DNA of 64,000 nucleotides from Daphnia pulex (GCF_021134715.1 NC_060023.1:4898001-4962000); one strand, 5' to 3'; shown: positions 22,771 through 33,504, counted from the stretch's first letter. Numbers and translations are program-made. Notes: generated from the sequence alone by a model not told the origin.

Positions 22771-25456
22771 TATGTCTAACAGTAAGCTGAAAGGTGCAGC
22801 CAGGCTTTTTGCCTTATCGTCCCTTTCTGTAGGTGCAAACCCAACCGCCGTACAAATGGAGCTGCAAAAGAACTACGGGATTGTCATGAAAGCGAAGGAT
22901 CTGCAAAATATAAAACAATCTGTGAAAGGTCGAAAAAATTTCTGGGTTTGAACTAGGGGGCTACTCTCCATGAGTCGGGCGTCTGAGCTAGTTGTCTACC
23001 AGAGTACACTAGCGAAGTATGCGCGTTAACTTTTAATTTTTAACTTCTCATTAACTTATTATTTAATCTAATAGATGAACTTTGTTTTAGAACAATGACG
23101 TTTCGGTAACGCATGTTGTTTTGACGGACAAAGACTGCGGAGAAATTGCTTCCATCAAAGAAGCTTTTCCGAACGCAACCCATCTACTTTGTCACTTCCA
23201 TGGTTTAAGAGCGGTCGACCGGCGTCTGGACAACAAAAACGGCTTAACCCAGAGCGAGATATCTGAGATATACGACCAGTTTCATGCGACCGTGTATGCT
23301 AAAACGCCGGGAGAATTCCAAAAAGTAGAAGAATACCTTACGTCAATTCAACATGACAACATAGGTCGATATTTTGAAAAAATTGGTTCTGCGATAAATG
23401 GGTCAAAACTTGGCCAATGATCGAGCGGAGGGAACTCTGCACTATGCGAGACAATACTACCAATAAAATCGAAAGGTACAAGCTAATTGAAACACTATAT
23501 ATCCTTTCTTTACTTTTTACACTCGACCCCTTTATTACTATAGGTATCATAGAACAATCAAAGACATTTTTCTTAAGAAAGGTCGGCAATTTAGCACAGT
23601 GGTAACAACACTGCTCGATATTGTGACTCAGAGGCTACTAACTAAGCACAATAAAGAGTTGAAGATGGAAATTAGATTTCCCACACTGAAAATCGCTCTT
23701 GACCTAGAGGATTTGCGCAAGGCGCTTACGCCTGCCGCTTTTGATTCGGTGCTGGAACAATCGATGAAATCAACAACATCATATCAACTGACTCTAGTAA
23801 GAATTTAATCAAATATCATATTTCTTATAATAACTTATTATTTTTATTTGGTTAGGAAACAAACGAACATACTGTAACCTCCAAATAGGGTATTTTTACA
23901 GTGTCACTCGACTACATGAAATGCTCCTGCTGGTTTTCAAAACTATCTAAGCTGCCCTGTTCGCATACGATTTTCGCACACCAAAAATGTGGTGGACCAT
24001 GGCCTTCCTACGCCCGATGGAACGCGGTCCGAATTCACATCTTAATACATGAACTTTCATACATAAGGAATACTTTATTTATAAAATAGATATTCTCACT
24101 ATTTACATATTTACAAATCTACTATTTACACGTATATTGTCATCTATAACAATTTTCCTACAGAATTCCGTCGCAGCAAATGATATTCACTTACTTCCGA
24201 ACAACCTGCCGTCTGTTACAACTGTCGTTGGGCCCGGGCCCAAAAGAAGGAATGCCAAAAAAGCAATCACTGAATTAAACATGGTGCTTCAGACAATTTC
24301 TACGACTGTCCAAGGGTTCCCTGTTCCTGTGCTGTGCGGATGCATTAACATGTTGCGCTCTATCAACAACCGGTGAAAAGCAAACGTTCCGGCAAATTTG
24401 GGCGACGGTAACTTGTTAATTATATGTAGACAAATGGTATCTTTAAAAATTGTTCTTAGATTTCCTCGATGAGGCTTTTAACGCGTTTCTTGACGAGGGC
24501 TTGGCGCGTGCACAAACCGAAGAACCGCCGACTGACAACAGTATATAATATTAAATAGAATAAATAGAATAGCCTAAGAAGAACTCTGATATATAAACTA
24601 TAAACTAATCTAAATATCTGAATTGAAACAGGCAATAGCTCGGCTGTTTTGCAACCAACTGCTACATGCATTAGTCAGTCGGTGTCTGCGCAATGCCTGG
24701 GAACACATCGGCCGAAGACTCAGGCTCTACGTCTTTGGCTGAGCCGTCGACAAGTAGCAGCAGTGATGAGTCGGCTGGTGGGGAAGACACCCCCAGGACA
24801 GCCCTAAAGCGCAAACTGGCACCATTGAAGTTGCCAGCCAAGAAAGCCAGGGTTGGGAGGCCAACCCAAAAGAAAGCGTTGGACCATCATAACTTTATAC
24901 CCAAATGTTTTGCTGAAAAAATGGCAAATGAACAAGCAAAAAGTAACTTTTTCTAATAAGAATTCATTCGTCATACTAAATATTTTCAATTCTGGTTGGT
25001 TCAGTGGTTCTTACTTGGGTGGCGGGAGCTACTAACGCAGAGAGGGCGCTGGCAAACAATCAAAAGCTCGACCAAGATCAAATTAAAGTCAGGCCTGAGG
25101 ATGTTTCAACTGCACAGATAGAAGAAGACTTCGATCTTGAAACATTCAAGCATTTCTTTGATGATGATGCATGGGCATCGGTCGCGAGTCTTGGTAATCA
25201 CTTAATCCCAATGCTTCACGTGGGTTGGGTTAATTAGTGAGTTAAACTAAAACCGCTTAATTTCTTAGTTTCAGTTATGAAAGGGTTTGAGAAAAAGAAA
25301 AAACTCGTCTACATATGTCACGAATGTGACAAAACAGTTGGCGATGACGGTTCGGTCTTAATGGCTTCACTTTTGATGTGAAGGCCTCAAAGAAAGAGAA
25401 CCTATTAGTAATAATTATTTTTGCAAACATTGTTATGCTGAGGCAAAGAAGAAGTA
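22771..25456 (+). pseudogene. SWIM-type MULE transposase, internally deleted
   Basis: Pieces in order: an N-terminal helical region (ANPTAVQMELQKNYGIVMKA, about 22840); the second catalytic Asp block, VLTDKDCGEIASIKEAFPNA with LLCHFH (23118-23215); RDNTTNKIERY across a 68-base intron (23476-23543) into HRTIKDIFLKKGRQFSTVV; and a SWIM zinc finger, KCSCWFSKLSKLPCSHTIF (23919-23975). A Ser-rich linker with KRKLAPLKLPAKKARVGRPT (24790-24870) and a C-terminal CHEC...FCKHC finger (25310-25456) follow. The segment with the first catalytic Asp is missing between 22930 and 23090, where a tRNA-like sequence sits. Frame breaks also occur near the end, so it is inactive. Confidence 0.65.
22940..23012 (-). 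other. tRNA-like (SINE head or tRNA pseudogene) remnant
   Basis: On the minus strand a pol III internal promoter-like pair is visible: TGGTAGACAAC at 23001-22991 as an A box and AGTTCAAACCC at 22954-22944 as a B box. Between them is CCCGACTCATGG, like an anticodon arm with CAT. The stems pair poorly, so it is not a functional tRNA. It sits exactly where the MULE transposase lacks its first catalytic block. Confidence 0.35.
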
Positions 25457-25723
25457 ATTTACAGTATTCATAGCTTAAGTTTCGTTTTTTGGCCATTAAC
25501 TTTTTTGTTACTAATTTTTTGACAACTTTTACGTGTTAAAATTCTCATTATTATTTTGACACCTTATTTTTTATCCTTTTGTAATTTTCTTGACAACTTG
25601 GCTTTTATTTGTATAACATAAATGAATAATTTAAATAAATGGTAAATACACAAACTTCCCGCGAAACGCATACCCAGCGCATCAAGATAGGCATCTATTG
25701 GTGGAAATAGGAACTACCGACAG

Positions 25724-25786
25724 GCACCGACAGACTGTCGGTGCAATAGCTGAAATACCATTCGAGCACCGACAGTCTGTCGGTGC
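25724..25786. repeat. pair of 21-base palindromes at MULE-2 right end
   Basis: gcaccgacag-a-ctgtcggtgc at 25724-25744 and gcaccgacag-t-ctgtcggtgc at 25766-25786, each followed by aatag. They are centred 42 bases apart, four helical turns. Position near the element end suggests transposase binding sites. Confidence 0.8.
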
Positions 25787-26285
25787 AATAGATTTTTCGC
25801 TAGAAATTCACTAAGTATCAACAAAGAAGTGACGCTATGGCGCTCTTGGACAGCTGTTGCCAAGTTTTAGAAAACAAATTTTCTGTGCGTAGTATACGCT
25901 GCTGTGTTGCCACACCTGAATTTTTCTTGTAATATATGTAGTAGAACAAATGGTCAAAACATTACGGTATTGGAACTGTTCATAAACGGGTTTATTTAAA
26001 AAATCTTCACGGTGAAATATACAATTCAGCTTTTTTCTAAACTTTCGCCGTTATAAAATTGTTGACGCTTTTAAAACCTTTTTACAAACGGTTTATAAAA
26101 GGTTAGTTTTTAGAAACCAAATTCTAGACGCCGGAAAGGAGATAGGGGTGTTACACTTGTTGGAAGCTAAGCACACATATTCCTTGGATTCTTAAATAAA
26201 ATTTAAAAACAAGTTAGGTTTAGTAGGTTAGCATAAATGGTTAGGAGAAAATTCTCCTTACCATTTATTCGAAAATATTTTACCA

Positions 26286-26471
26286 TCAACGGTAGAGGCG
26301 AAAAAAAGCAGCACATGCATTGCACACCATAGCGCCGTAATTCAGGCATTTTATCTTAGTATCACAGCAGACAAGACAAAGTTTTTGTTGCTGAGTTTCC
26401 TTTCCTTCTTCATGTCCCTCTCGTTGTTTTTCGAAATTTTCTTGACTTGAATCTTCTTTACATGCCCCCAT
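26286..26471 (-). pseudogene. nuclear-receptor first zinc finger exon, copy A
   Basis: After an acidic, Gln-rich N-terminus the four zinc ligands of a nuclear-receptor finger 1 are all present: C-x2-C, then C-x2-C followed by AAFFR. The CxACAAFFR form is typical of the divergent, nematode-type supplementary receptors and differs from the CEGCKGFFRR P-box of steroid and ecdysone receptors. One extra T after AAF shifts the frame just after the finger. The likely donor is gat-g|gtaaaata at about 26285. Confidence 0.55.
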
Positions 26472-26489
26472 TTTTGTCGACTAGAATAG

Positions 26490-27190
26490 CCCTTCAAAAT
26501 GAAAATAAACTATTACTAAAAAACCAAACCAACAACTTGCCATCAACAACAAACGTTTGCGGCATACACACAACACACAACATGTAAAATAAGTTGAAAA
26601 CGGCCCGGATGGAGAGAGAGAGAGAGAAAATTGTGCCCAGAAACAGCACCGCCGGCAACATTTCACTGGTGGGAAGAGCAACAATTCATTTGACTATTTC
26701 AGGCCGGCGTAGAAATGGGGAAACATCTTCGAACATGACAATTCCCTCTCTACCAGTGTCTCATTCAAACAAACATCTAAACATTATCCGAAATTATTAT
26801 TGAAATGGTTATCCTGATAATTTATATTTATGTATTCTTTTTATCTAAAGAGTTCGGTTTTATAGGGCAGGGGTTTTTAGGAGAAGGAAGAGTTTCCATA
26901 TTTTCTTTGTGAATAGCCCAGTTCAGTTCACATCCAATAGTTAATACATTATCTGGGATGTATAAAAACGGATGGCTCAAAAGTTTTTCCTGGCTAATAG
27001 AAAAACTACCATTTGCTTTTCCATGTTTAGATGTTGAATCTAGAGTCTGAAACTCCTAGTAAAAAGAAATCTTGGAAACATTTCAAGCTAAAACATGTGA
27101 TGAATCATTGCTGATCGGAATTTTGATTTGTTCCAGGAATTAGTTATTGTTCAATAGGAAAACGAGTCTGCCAAATCAAACCTTGCTACG
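26490..27190. other. upstream region of the receptor-finger gene; no gene seen
   Basis: Repeated at 60270-60960. It contains a short gagaga run at about 26611 and open frames on both strands without recognisable motifs. It would include the promoter of the minus-strand receptor-finger gene. Confidence 0.3.
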
Positions 27191-27199
27191 TTCCTAGTA

Positions 27200-27427
27200 C
27201 TACGGATTGCAAGTAACATGGAATGCACTCGGTTCCCCAATGTGGCTTCCGAATGTAAAGCGAAAGGATTTCCAACTCTCATTGTAATCATCTTCCCTTA
27301 ACAACATTGTTGATAAATATTCTAACACTACATTTCTTTTGACAGCATGAAGAATTGGGAGACTTTCCACTACAAAGGAGAGAATGAGGAACGCAAAGAG
27401 AATGGCTCTTCCTCTCATCCGAGTCAT
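27200..27427 (-). CDS. short secreted-type protein, copy A
   Basis: A 75-codon frame starting MTRMRGRAILFAFLILSF, a clear signal peptide, followed by a dibasic site (HAVKR) and a C-terminal part containing REDDYNESWKSFRF and one Cys near the end. The same frame is open in copy B (60971-61198) with about five amino acid differences and no stop. An upstream in-frame ATG at 27505 would add 26 residues ahead of the hydrophobic segment and is less likely. It could be a hormone-like precursor or the first exon of a longer secreted protein. Confidence 0.35.
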   Translation of the reverse strand: MTRMRGRAILFAFLILSFVVESLPILHAVKRNVVLEYLSTMLLREDDYNESWKSFRFTFGSHIGEPSAFHVTCNP

Positions 27428-27429
27428 CG

Positions 27430-30250
27430 CCGAATTAAACAACATGAAAGATTTGTAAAGTGTTGATACAATACAGTATAATTTGACAATCACTTCACAC
27501 TTCACTTCCCAAGCGGCTCAACTTTTCCCGTCGCCAAAGGTTTTTCAATCGGCGCTGTATTACAAACTGATTACAACGTAAATAAATCTACATTCATTCG
27601 ATTTTTTTTTATCGCCGAACAATAAGTATATTTTTCACTGCAATGGTATCAAACGACACTTTAAATGTTTAAATTACTGTTATAGTAAAGCGAAAAATTC
27701 TGCTGTATAAGAGATAATTACCAGGGAGATCACTTTGTACCATAACAGGTAATTAATCTCCATGAAATCAACCATTTAACATCACTTGAATGGTTGAAAA
27801 TAAATTGGACACATGTGTGGAATAATTTGGACGGCCTTGCTGCAAATAATGCCGGCATTCTATCTTTTCAAATTCAGAAACGTAGGGATTCGCGCCTGCC
27901 ATCAATTCAGGTTTTCTTCTTCGATATACGCATGGGGATTTGGTTGATAGTTTTAATAACATACAAGGTGTTACCCTGGACCACCTTCCTGCAAAAGTCT
28001 ATAGATTATTTTCTATAAAAAAATATTGTTTCGTGTATCATTCTGAGACTGTTGATGATTCTGAGAGAGTCCTTGGTAGGGTGATAACTATCTATTATGA
28101 TGATAACTTCTGAGAATGTAAAGTTGAGAAGTCGAAATCAGTCAGATGTGTCTTACAAATTCTCCGATATCTTAACCCTATTTGACCAGTGCCACGGTTG
28201 ATAACATACTCAATCTCACAAACATCATTTTTTAATTGTTCAATCAACAATGTATGTCGTTCACAACTCAATCGTAATGTTCTGTGATTATTTTTGTGTC
28301 TTCTCCTTCATCGAACAGTAAGAAAAGTTACTTACAAAACTACTTACTCACCCAATAGTTCATGCAAAAGGATTTTCATGTTTCTTATCCATCGAAACAC
28401 CAACATTGTCAAAGTTTATATTTTTCTTTTTTCTCAGTTAGTGAGTGAGACAACAATGCACCCTTTTTCCTGTTCCCTGGGCTTCTTCCCATGAATTTTT
28501 TTGTTGCTGTTGGGGTCGCCAACCGACTTAACTAGGTATTCCACCACACCTCTTCTATTAATCCTATAAACAAAAAAAAACTAGAAAAAAGTTAATATTT
28601 AACATTGAGAAGTCCAGTGAATAAAATTGGAAGCAGGGACCGAAAATGCTTCACCTCTACCTTAGAAATCAAACCGCCTAATTTCAGCACTCTTAAAATC
28701 TTGCAAGAAGGAGGGAATTGCCAACTCAATATGGACTTAGCATCGGCGGGCATGATTTCCTGAAAGGCCTGAAAAGCAAAATTGCATGAACACACGTTCT
28801 TTTGAGTGTTGTACTCAAGTACAGATTCAATGTTAGCTATATAATTAAAATGCTCATGTCTGCATAACTACAATTTTACAATTACCTAAACATCGACTTC
28901 TCAATTGTCGTTGCTTTCTTCGTCAAAAATTATATTAGCGCCACTTTCTTCAAGAATGACTATTTCGAAAAAAGCGCTCTAAATAATGTAGCTTAAAAAC
29001 CCTGATTTGATCATTGAGGTACCTAAAAATTATAAATAATTTACATAATAGTTTATACTTACTAGACTAAAACAGAACTGAATTGGTTTATTCCGCAAGC
29101 TTTGAATGCACATTAATAAAACTATTTGCGGTAAAATTCCATCCCAGGTTCACTGGAAATTAAGGAAAACGAAAAAATAATAATTAAAATATATAAACGA
29201 TGTAGTATTTAACCTATGCAATATTATGCATATCAACAAAAGCAATGCTTGTATTTTTGTATGGACCCGTGGAACCATTTATTTCCAAAGATGAAAAATT
29301 GGCACGTCAGCTGCTTGAATTTTGTGAGTAGAATTTGTAAGAAGGCAATAAAGGATTATATCCTTTTCCCTACATAATTATGTTAATGAAGCATCGTTTT
29401 TATTTTAGTGAAATTTCAAATATTCGTTGATTCTAGAGACTTTAAATTACATACGGCTGCTTGCTCAATCATTTAAGAGTGAAACTGGGTAACCCATTCC
29501 AGGAAGGTCCTTTACGAATAGATGCAATTGATCTCTAAGGTAAACAAGAAAGATCAGTTGAGTCATCCAACCTTTCTTCTTTTTTTTTCCATGTGTCCAT
29601 CCTAGTAAAGAAAATGATTAAGAATACCAAATTGAAATTTAAAATGCTTATTGTTTCTCGTTTTGTATCTGATGGAGTTCTTGACTTCCTCTCTTTTTCC
29701 CACCTTTTCCTCATTTTGTGGTTCCTGACCGACATTTAAACGCTCGTACTTTTCTATAAGTTTCATTGTAATAACCTCTCAATATTCGCCAAAGTTTTGC
29801 TTTGGATTATGATGACAAGTAAGAAAAAACGAGAGTGATTATAATGAGGAATAGGATCCATGTAACCAACCGAAGGCAATAACAAATAATTACTATAAGT
29901 TTCGCATTTGTCATGTATAGTCTGCAACAGTTTCTTGAAAAATACATTTGTTTTAAATTGTATGACGTGTTTTCATTTAATTAATGGGTAGTTAAGTTAA
30001 TAGCATGATATTATTGCAGTACGATTCTGTATTTTGTAAAAACCGAGTAAAAAAATGGCAGCCATATTGCTCGTCGGGGATTTGGCTATACATTTTTACT
30101 GATTAAGCCTGCAAAAACATGTTTTAAAATCCTTCCTTCAGCATCTAAGTGTTCTTTATGACTCGAGAATTAATTGTTTACTAGAATTAAAGAGATTAAC
30201 CCGCAAACGATGAGCCCAAAGTTTCGGCGTATGAGCTTCTGCCCCCCTCC
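27430..30250. other. sparse region; two possible minus-strand exons
   Basis: Conserved in B at 61200-64000. Minus-strand open pieces at 27768-27962 and 28592-28795 are kept in both copies. The latter follows a good acceptor (ttgcttttcag|gcctttcag) and reads EIMPADAKSILSWQFPPSCK..., an unrecognised sequence. The rest is AT-rich with no feature I can support. Confidence 0.25.
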
Positions 30251-31470
30251 TCCGATAAAGTAAAAAAAGGGATATTGAATAACTCCTAAAAAGTCAAAAT
30301 GATTTTAATTTTACGGAATCGATAGAGCTTTAGACCTTTCGATTTCTTTAAAATTTGATACAAAAAATATGAACGAAAAAAAGTTCATACCATATATATA
30401 TACTATATTTTCCGTTTTATCTTGTTGATCAAATTACGGTCTAGATCGAAAAAAACAAGGAAAATAAATATCTCGTTTGAAACTTTTTTCTGTTCATATT
30501 TTTTAAGTAGAAAGCTTCAGTAGAACTAATGCTGTTAACATAACATTTACTTAGCAATAAAAAATTCACACACTTTACCGAGTCTAGGTATTTCGTGTCC
30601 GTAGATTTCGGAATTGCACTGGTCCATGGAAAGCCTAACTCCGGGGGAACCAATTCCCCGAATTCCACTATTTATTTTATATGTTGGGATCTGGTATTTC
30701 GTGTGCTTATTTAGTGTACCGTGAACTGAAAAGAAAATATCGAATTATGGCTCTAATAATTGGCGTTGTTAGTTTTAAATGGCTCTGCCCTTAGATTTGT
30801 ATATACAGTAATGAAGCTAATGAAGCAAGCTTTTTAATTTAACATTGTTAAATCAGGCAGCCGTCGAGGGTCTCAAAAGTGATTTAAATTCATAAATTCC
30901 ATGAAACAGTTGAGACACTTGCACTGAGATATCCTGTATGTTTAACATACAGGAGGTGGAGGAGGGGTGGGGTAAATGAGTTAAGATTTGGAAGAACTTG
31001 CAACACAAACGGAAAGCATTCAGTCAATTTGTAACTGTGACATGTGTAGGGTTGTTTTTTCTCTATAACTAGGCCCATTCACGTGTTCATGCATCATGTC
31101 TAAACACAGTAAGTGCAGAAAAGACGTGATGCTATTTGATAATATCTCAATACCTCTGTATGAAATTGGGGACAAAAAGAAAAGGCCGGAGGAGGCTTAC
31201 CTTCCAAAATCAGGTAATATTTTGTAAATGTTTTTTTAACGAATAGCCTACAGCGGATGTATTGTAAGAAAAAAATCACCAATTTAAATTTATGAAATCA
31301 CATTGCCATTGGGCGTCTGTGACAGAGTCACGCCTTTTCAAAAATTGTTGATGGGTACTTGTGGCGTCAAGGATCAGGGGGAAAAATAAGATGGCCCTTC
31401 ACAATGGAAAACCCTTTTACAAGTTTTATACTTTAAATTACGGATCAATCAGGGGGAGGAGGCTGAGGCG
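30251..31470. other. no gene recognised
   Basis: AT-rich sequence with only short frames. The counterpart in copy B lies beyond the window, so conservation cannot be used. Confidence 0.3.
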
Positions 31471-31479
31471 TTTATGAAT

Positions 31480-31905
31480 GAATTCAACAAACGTTCCTAC
31501 ATACATGATGATTACCCCAATAAAGTGCTTGTTATTTATAATGGCGATGAAAAGGTGGTGAATAAAAACTATTCTCGCGGAAATTCAACTCATAAAGAAA
31601 AAAAACTGACAAGCCGTATTTTCCGACGGCACCATCTGTGTTAGAGATTACGAAAGCGAGGCCAAACGACGAGCCTTTCAAAGTTCACGGGTATATTTTG
31701 GATGCTGTACCCCCGTAGCAATTGAAATTCAAGCTGCTGAAGTATTTAGCAACATAGAACAAGATAGAAACTGCAAAAGATTTGCCCGTGAAAAAAAATC
31801 AATTAGTCACGATACCCAGTATAATGCCTCGGAAACGGGAATCGACACAAAGTTATTCCTCAGAAAAAAAATAATATTTCCACATCTTCACGCAGCTTGT
31901 TAACA
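31480..31905 (+). other. coding-like stretch of unknown type
   Basis: Overlapping plus-strand frames look coding in composition: one with EFNKRSYIHDDYPNKVLVIY (about 31480), one with PYFPTAPSVLEITKARPNDE (about 31615) and one with DYESEAKRRAFQSSRVYFGC running to a TAA at about 31904. They may be pieces of one frameshifted gene. No family was recognised. Confidence 0.25.
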
Positions 31906-31942
31906 CCTTGGTTAAGTATCGTTCAAACTACAGTCTTTTTGA

Positions 31943-32125
31943 GCGTTTTACGTACTACGTATAGCGTTTTTACGCAACGAATTACGTTTGAGGAAACGAC
32001 AAAGTTTTCACACACAACGCTTTACGTAGTACGTAATTCGTAAACACAAAACGGAGTCAAAACGAAGTCAAAACGTAACTACGTAAACATGATATTGATC
32101 TAATTTTTACGCAAGCATTACGTAG
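31943..32125. repeat. cluster of TACGTA-type palindromic motifs
   Basis: Several inverted and direct copies of acgtactacgta/tacgtagtacgta and of aattacgt occur at about 31949, 31979, 32023, 32070 and 32120. The blocks at 31943-31966 and 32019-32040 are approximately inverted copies of each other. They could be the end of an unidentified DNA transposon. No gene is present here. Confidence 0.4.
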
Positions 32126-32589
32126 TGGAAATTTAGCCCGCTTGTCGTTATTCATTGTTTTTTTTAAGCATTATTGCTCCCGATGAGAACTTTCCCGTCG
32201 TGTTATACGCGACGTTGTGTTAAAGTGGATGGTTAAACCACGCATTTTTGGGGGATTTTGAGGCTGGAATATAAATTTTTTAAGAAAAAAAGGTAAGATA
32301 AAAAGGAAAAACCAGCCCAACCCCATCGTTCGCCGCCGATCGTTGGCCAACCGATTTGACAACAGTTATAAATTGGGGTTTTATGTATCGTGTTCAGGGG
32401 AATAATTAACATAAAAAAAATAATTTAAATGCAAAAGAAATTTAGTATTTAATGCATAGTTTTATTTTCTACTTCACCCACGAGCACTGAGGGCATTCAC
32501 ATCGGTAGAGGGGGGAGACGCGTTCAAGGATAGCCGCTGAAGGGGGGACTGAGCTACGGAAGAAAATAATGATAAAGCAAGCACGGAAA

Positions 32590-33360
32590 TTCGTTCATTC
32601 AAATTAACAATAGTTGTAAATCAAAAACAACATTGGAAACAAATGAACTTTATAGTTAAGATCAAAGTGAACATGTTCAAGAAAAATTGTGGACGGAAAA
32701 AGAAAATCGAATACTGGATGGGCATCTTGGTACGTTATTAAACATTTAAAAATAGGCTAATAGTTACTCAGTAATATAGAGTGCATTCCGTTTTCGACCC
32801 AATGTAACATTTAAGATGCTAAATATATGTAAAAGAAATTCGTTCTTTTCAATAAAGCACGAAGAAGATGCTGAGACGGATGATGACGGCCCAGGCACTA
32901 GTGGTCAGCAACACGTACTATCTCTAGGTAATTCTCGTATTACTGTTATCGACGGCAATTTCCGTATGTTGCCAAAGGATGCTGCTATAAAAACAGGAGG
33001 TAAAAGAAAAGCTACCTTGCAATTTCTCCGTATGCCTGCCGTAAAGAAAAGGCATGTTATGGAATGAGCAACCGACGGTAACAACCTAGGTAAAAATTAC
33101 AAACAATGAGTTTGTACGATCAATTAATTAAATATATTTTTTCAGACGACGTAAATGACGAAAAAGAAAGAGTGGTGGTTGCAATGAATACGGAGTCGAC
33201 GACGACGACGATGTCGATGAAAGAGATTCCAAAAAATGGACTAATATTCAAACTGATTTACTTCTACATAGTTTCGTTCACTTCAAGACTCAATTTGATG
33301 CTCCCTATTGAAAAAATGAAGATACGGATCAATGTTTTATCTGTTTAATTATACATCACA
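32590..33360 (+). other. possible small multi-exon plus-strand gene
   Basis: Candidate exons are an acidic piece at 32858-32932 (HEEDAETDDDGPGTSGQQH) preceded by an acceptor-like aataaag, and its continuation with a Lys/Arg-rich end (KTGGKRKATLQFLRMPAVKK). A further Asp-rich or Thr-rich stretch lies around 33150-33230, where gacgacgacgacgatg gives different homopolymers by frame. Splice joins are not certain and no domain is recognised. Confidence 0.2.
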
Positions 33361-33387
33361 AATTTTTCTTTTAATATGTTTGTATTA

Positions 33388-33504
33388 GTTATAAAAACAA
33401 CATGCGATTGCCAGGATGGGAAAATCTATTGCGTCGTTTTCCAAGAAAATTGCCATTATGAAAATAACTTGTGTCCTTGTGGACCATGTGTCAGAAATGA
33501 ACTA
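33388..33504 (+). other. cysteine-rich exon, VWC-like
   Basis: After an acceptor-like tgtattag the plus strand reads TCDCQDGKIYCVVFQENCHY and then LCPCGPCVRNEL followed by a stop. The C-x-C-x-D-G-x-I-x-C spacing resembles von Willebrand factor type C or antistasin-like modules of secreted proteins. There is no ATG in this frame, so it would be a terminal exon; no upstream partner is identified. Confidence 0.35.

Larger units (their letters stand above)
22720..25799 (+). mobile_element. MULE with SWIM finger (MULE-2), inserted only in copy A
   Basis: Present in A and absent from the same point in B (about 59610). It is flanked by 29-base direct repeats, ctagaaattcactaagtatc... at 22691-22719 and 25800-25828, differing at one base; B has a single copy. 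Plus-strand coding pieces match ZSWIM-type MULE transposases. The right end has two 21-base palindromes (25724-25786); no matching inverted repeat is seen at the left end, which suggests a truncated or rearranged element. Confidence 0.65.
20885..26147 (-). mobile_element. EnSpm/CACTA-like transposon inside the receptor gene, copy A
   Basis: Terminal inverted repeats of about 34 bases face each other at 20885-20918 (ccctatctcctgtccggtgt...) and 26114-26147, with about five mismatches. A 2-base direct repeat, gt, flanks them. Short AACCGTTTG motifs recur near both ends (20983, 21005, 26086). The element carries two divergent genes: a tandem-exon gene on the minus strand and the 3' end of a transposase-like gene on the plus strand. 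In A it is inflated by a nested MULE (22720-25799). With no full transposase it should be non-autonomous. Family assignment rests on the transposase tail and the short target duplication. Confidence 0.5.
18269..26471 (-). pseudogene. nuclear-receptor-finger / C2H2 / PHD gene, copy A (broken)
   Basis: A minus-strand gene of about ten exons. Exon 1 (26471 to about 26300) has the first finger of a nuclear-receptor DNA-binding domain: CLVCCDTKIKCLNYGAMVC then NACAAFFR. Exon 2 (near 20880) carries the second finger, KTQCKSCHYQKCMEIGMKKE, then lysine-rich sequence and a C2H2 region (YKCKAPGCTRVFSN, RSRHSNN). Later exons at 20113-18640 carry unrecognised sequence, including a Cys-rich NTCVYCKWG block. 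The last exon (about 18560-18269) has a PHD-like finger: KCGECSRWFHDRCVGLERKD, then NYCNLC. An EnSpm-like transposon splits the two receptor fingers. A has seven T instead of six at AAFF, shifting frame, and the C2H2 CDEC is CDES. The combination matches no family I know. Confidence 0.5.

Noticed and set aside
22940..23012. A functional tRNA gene
   Set aside because: Acceptor and T stems do not pair properly; only promoter-box-like blocks survive.
26594..26803. Plus-strand 69-codon frame (also 60376-60585)
   Set aside because: It is low complexity around a gagaga run, on the opposite strand of the receptor gene's upstream region, with no motif.
27200..27427. A known neuropeptide such as sulfakinin or an FRFamide
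   Set aside because: DDY and FRF fragments occur, but no amidation Gly followed by dibasic cleavage is in the right place.
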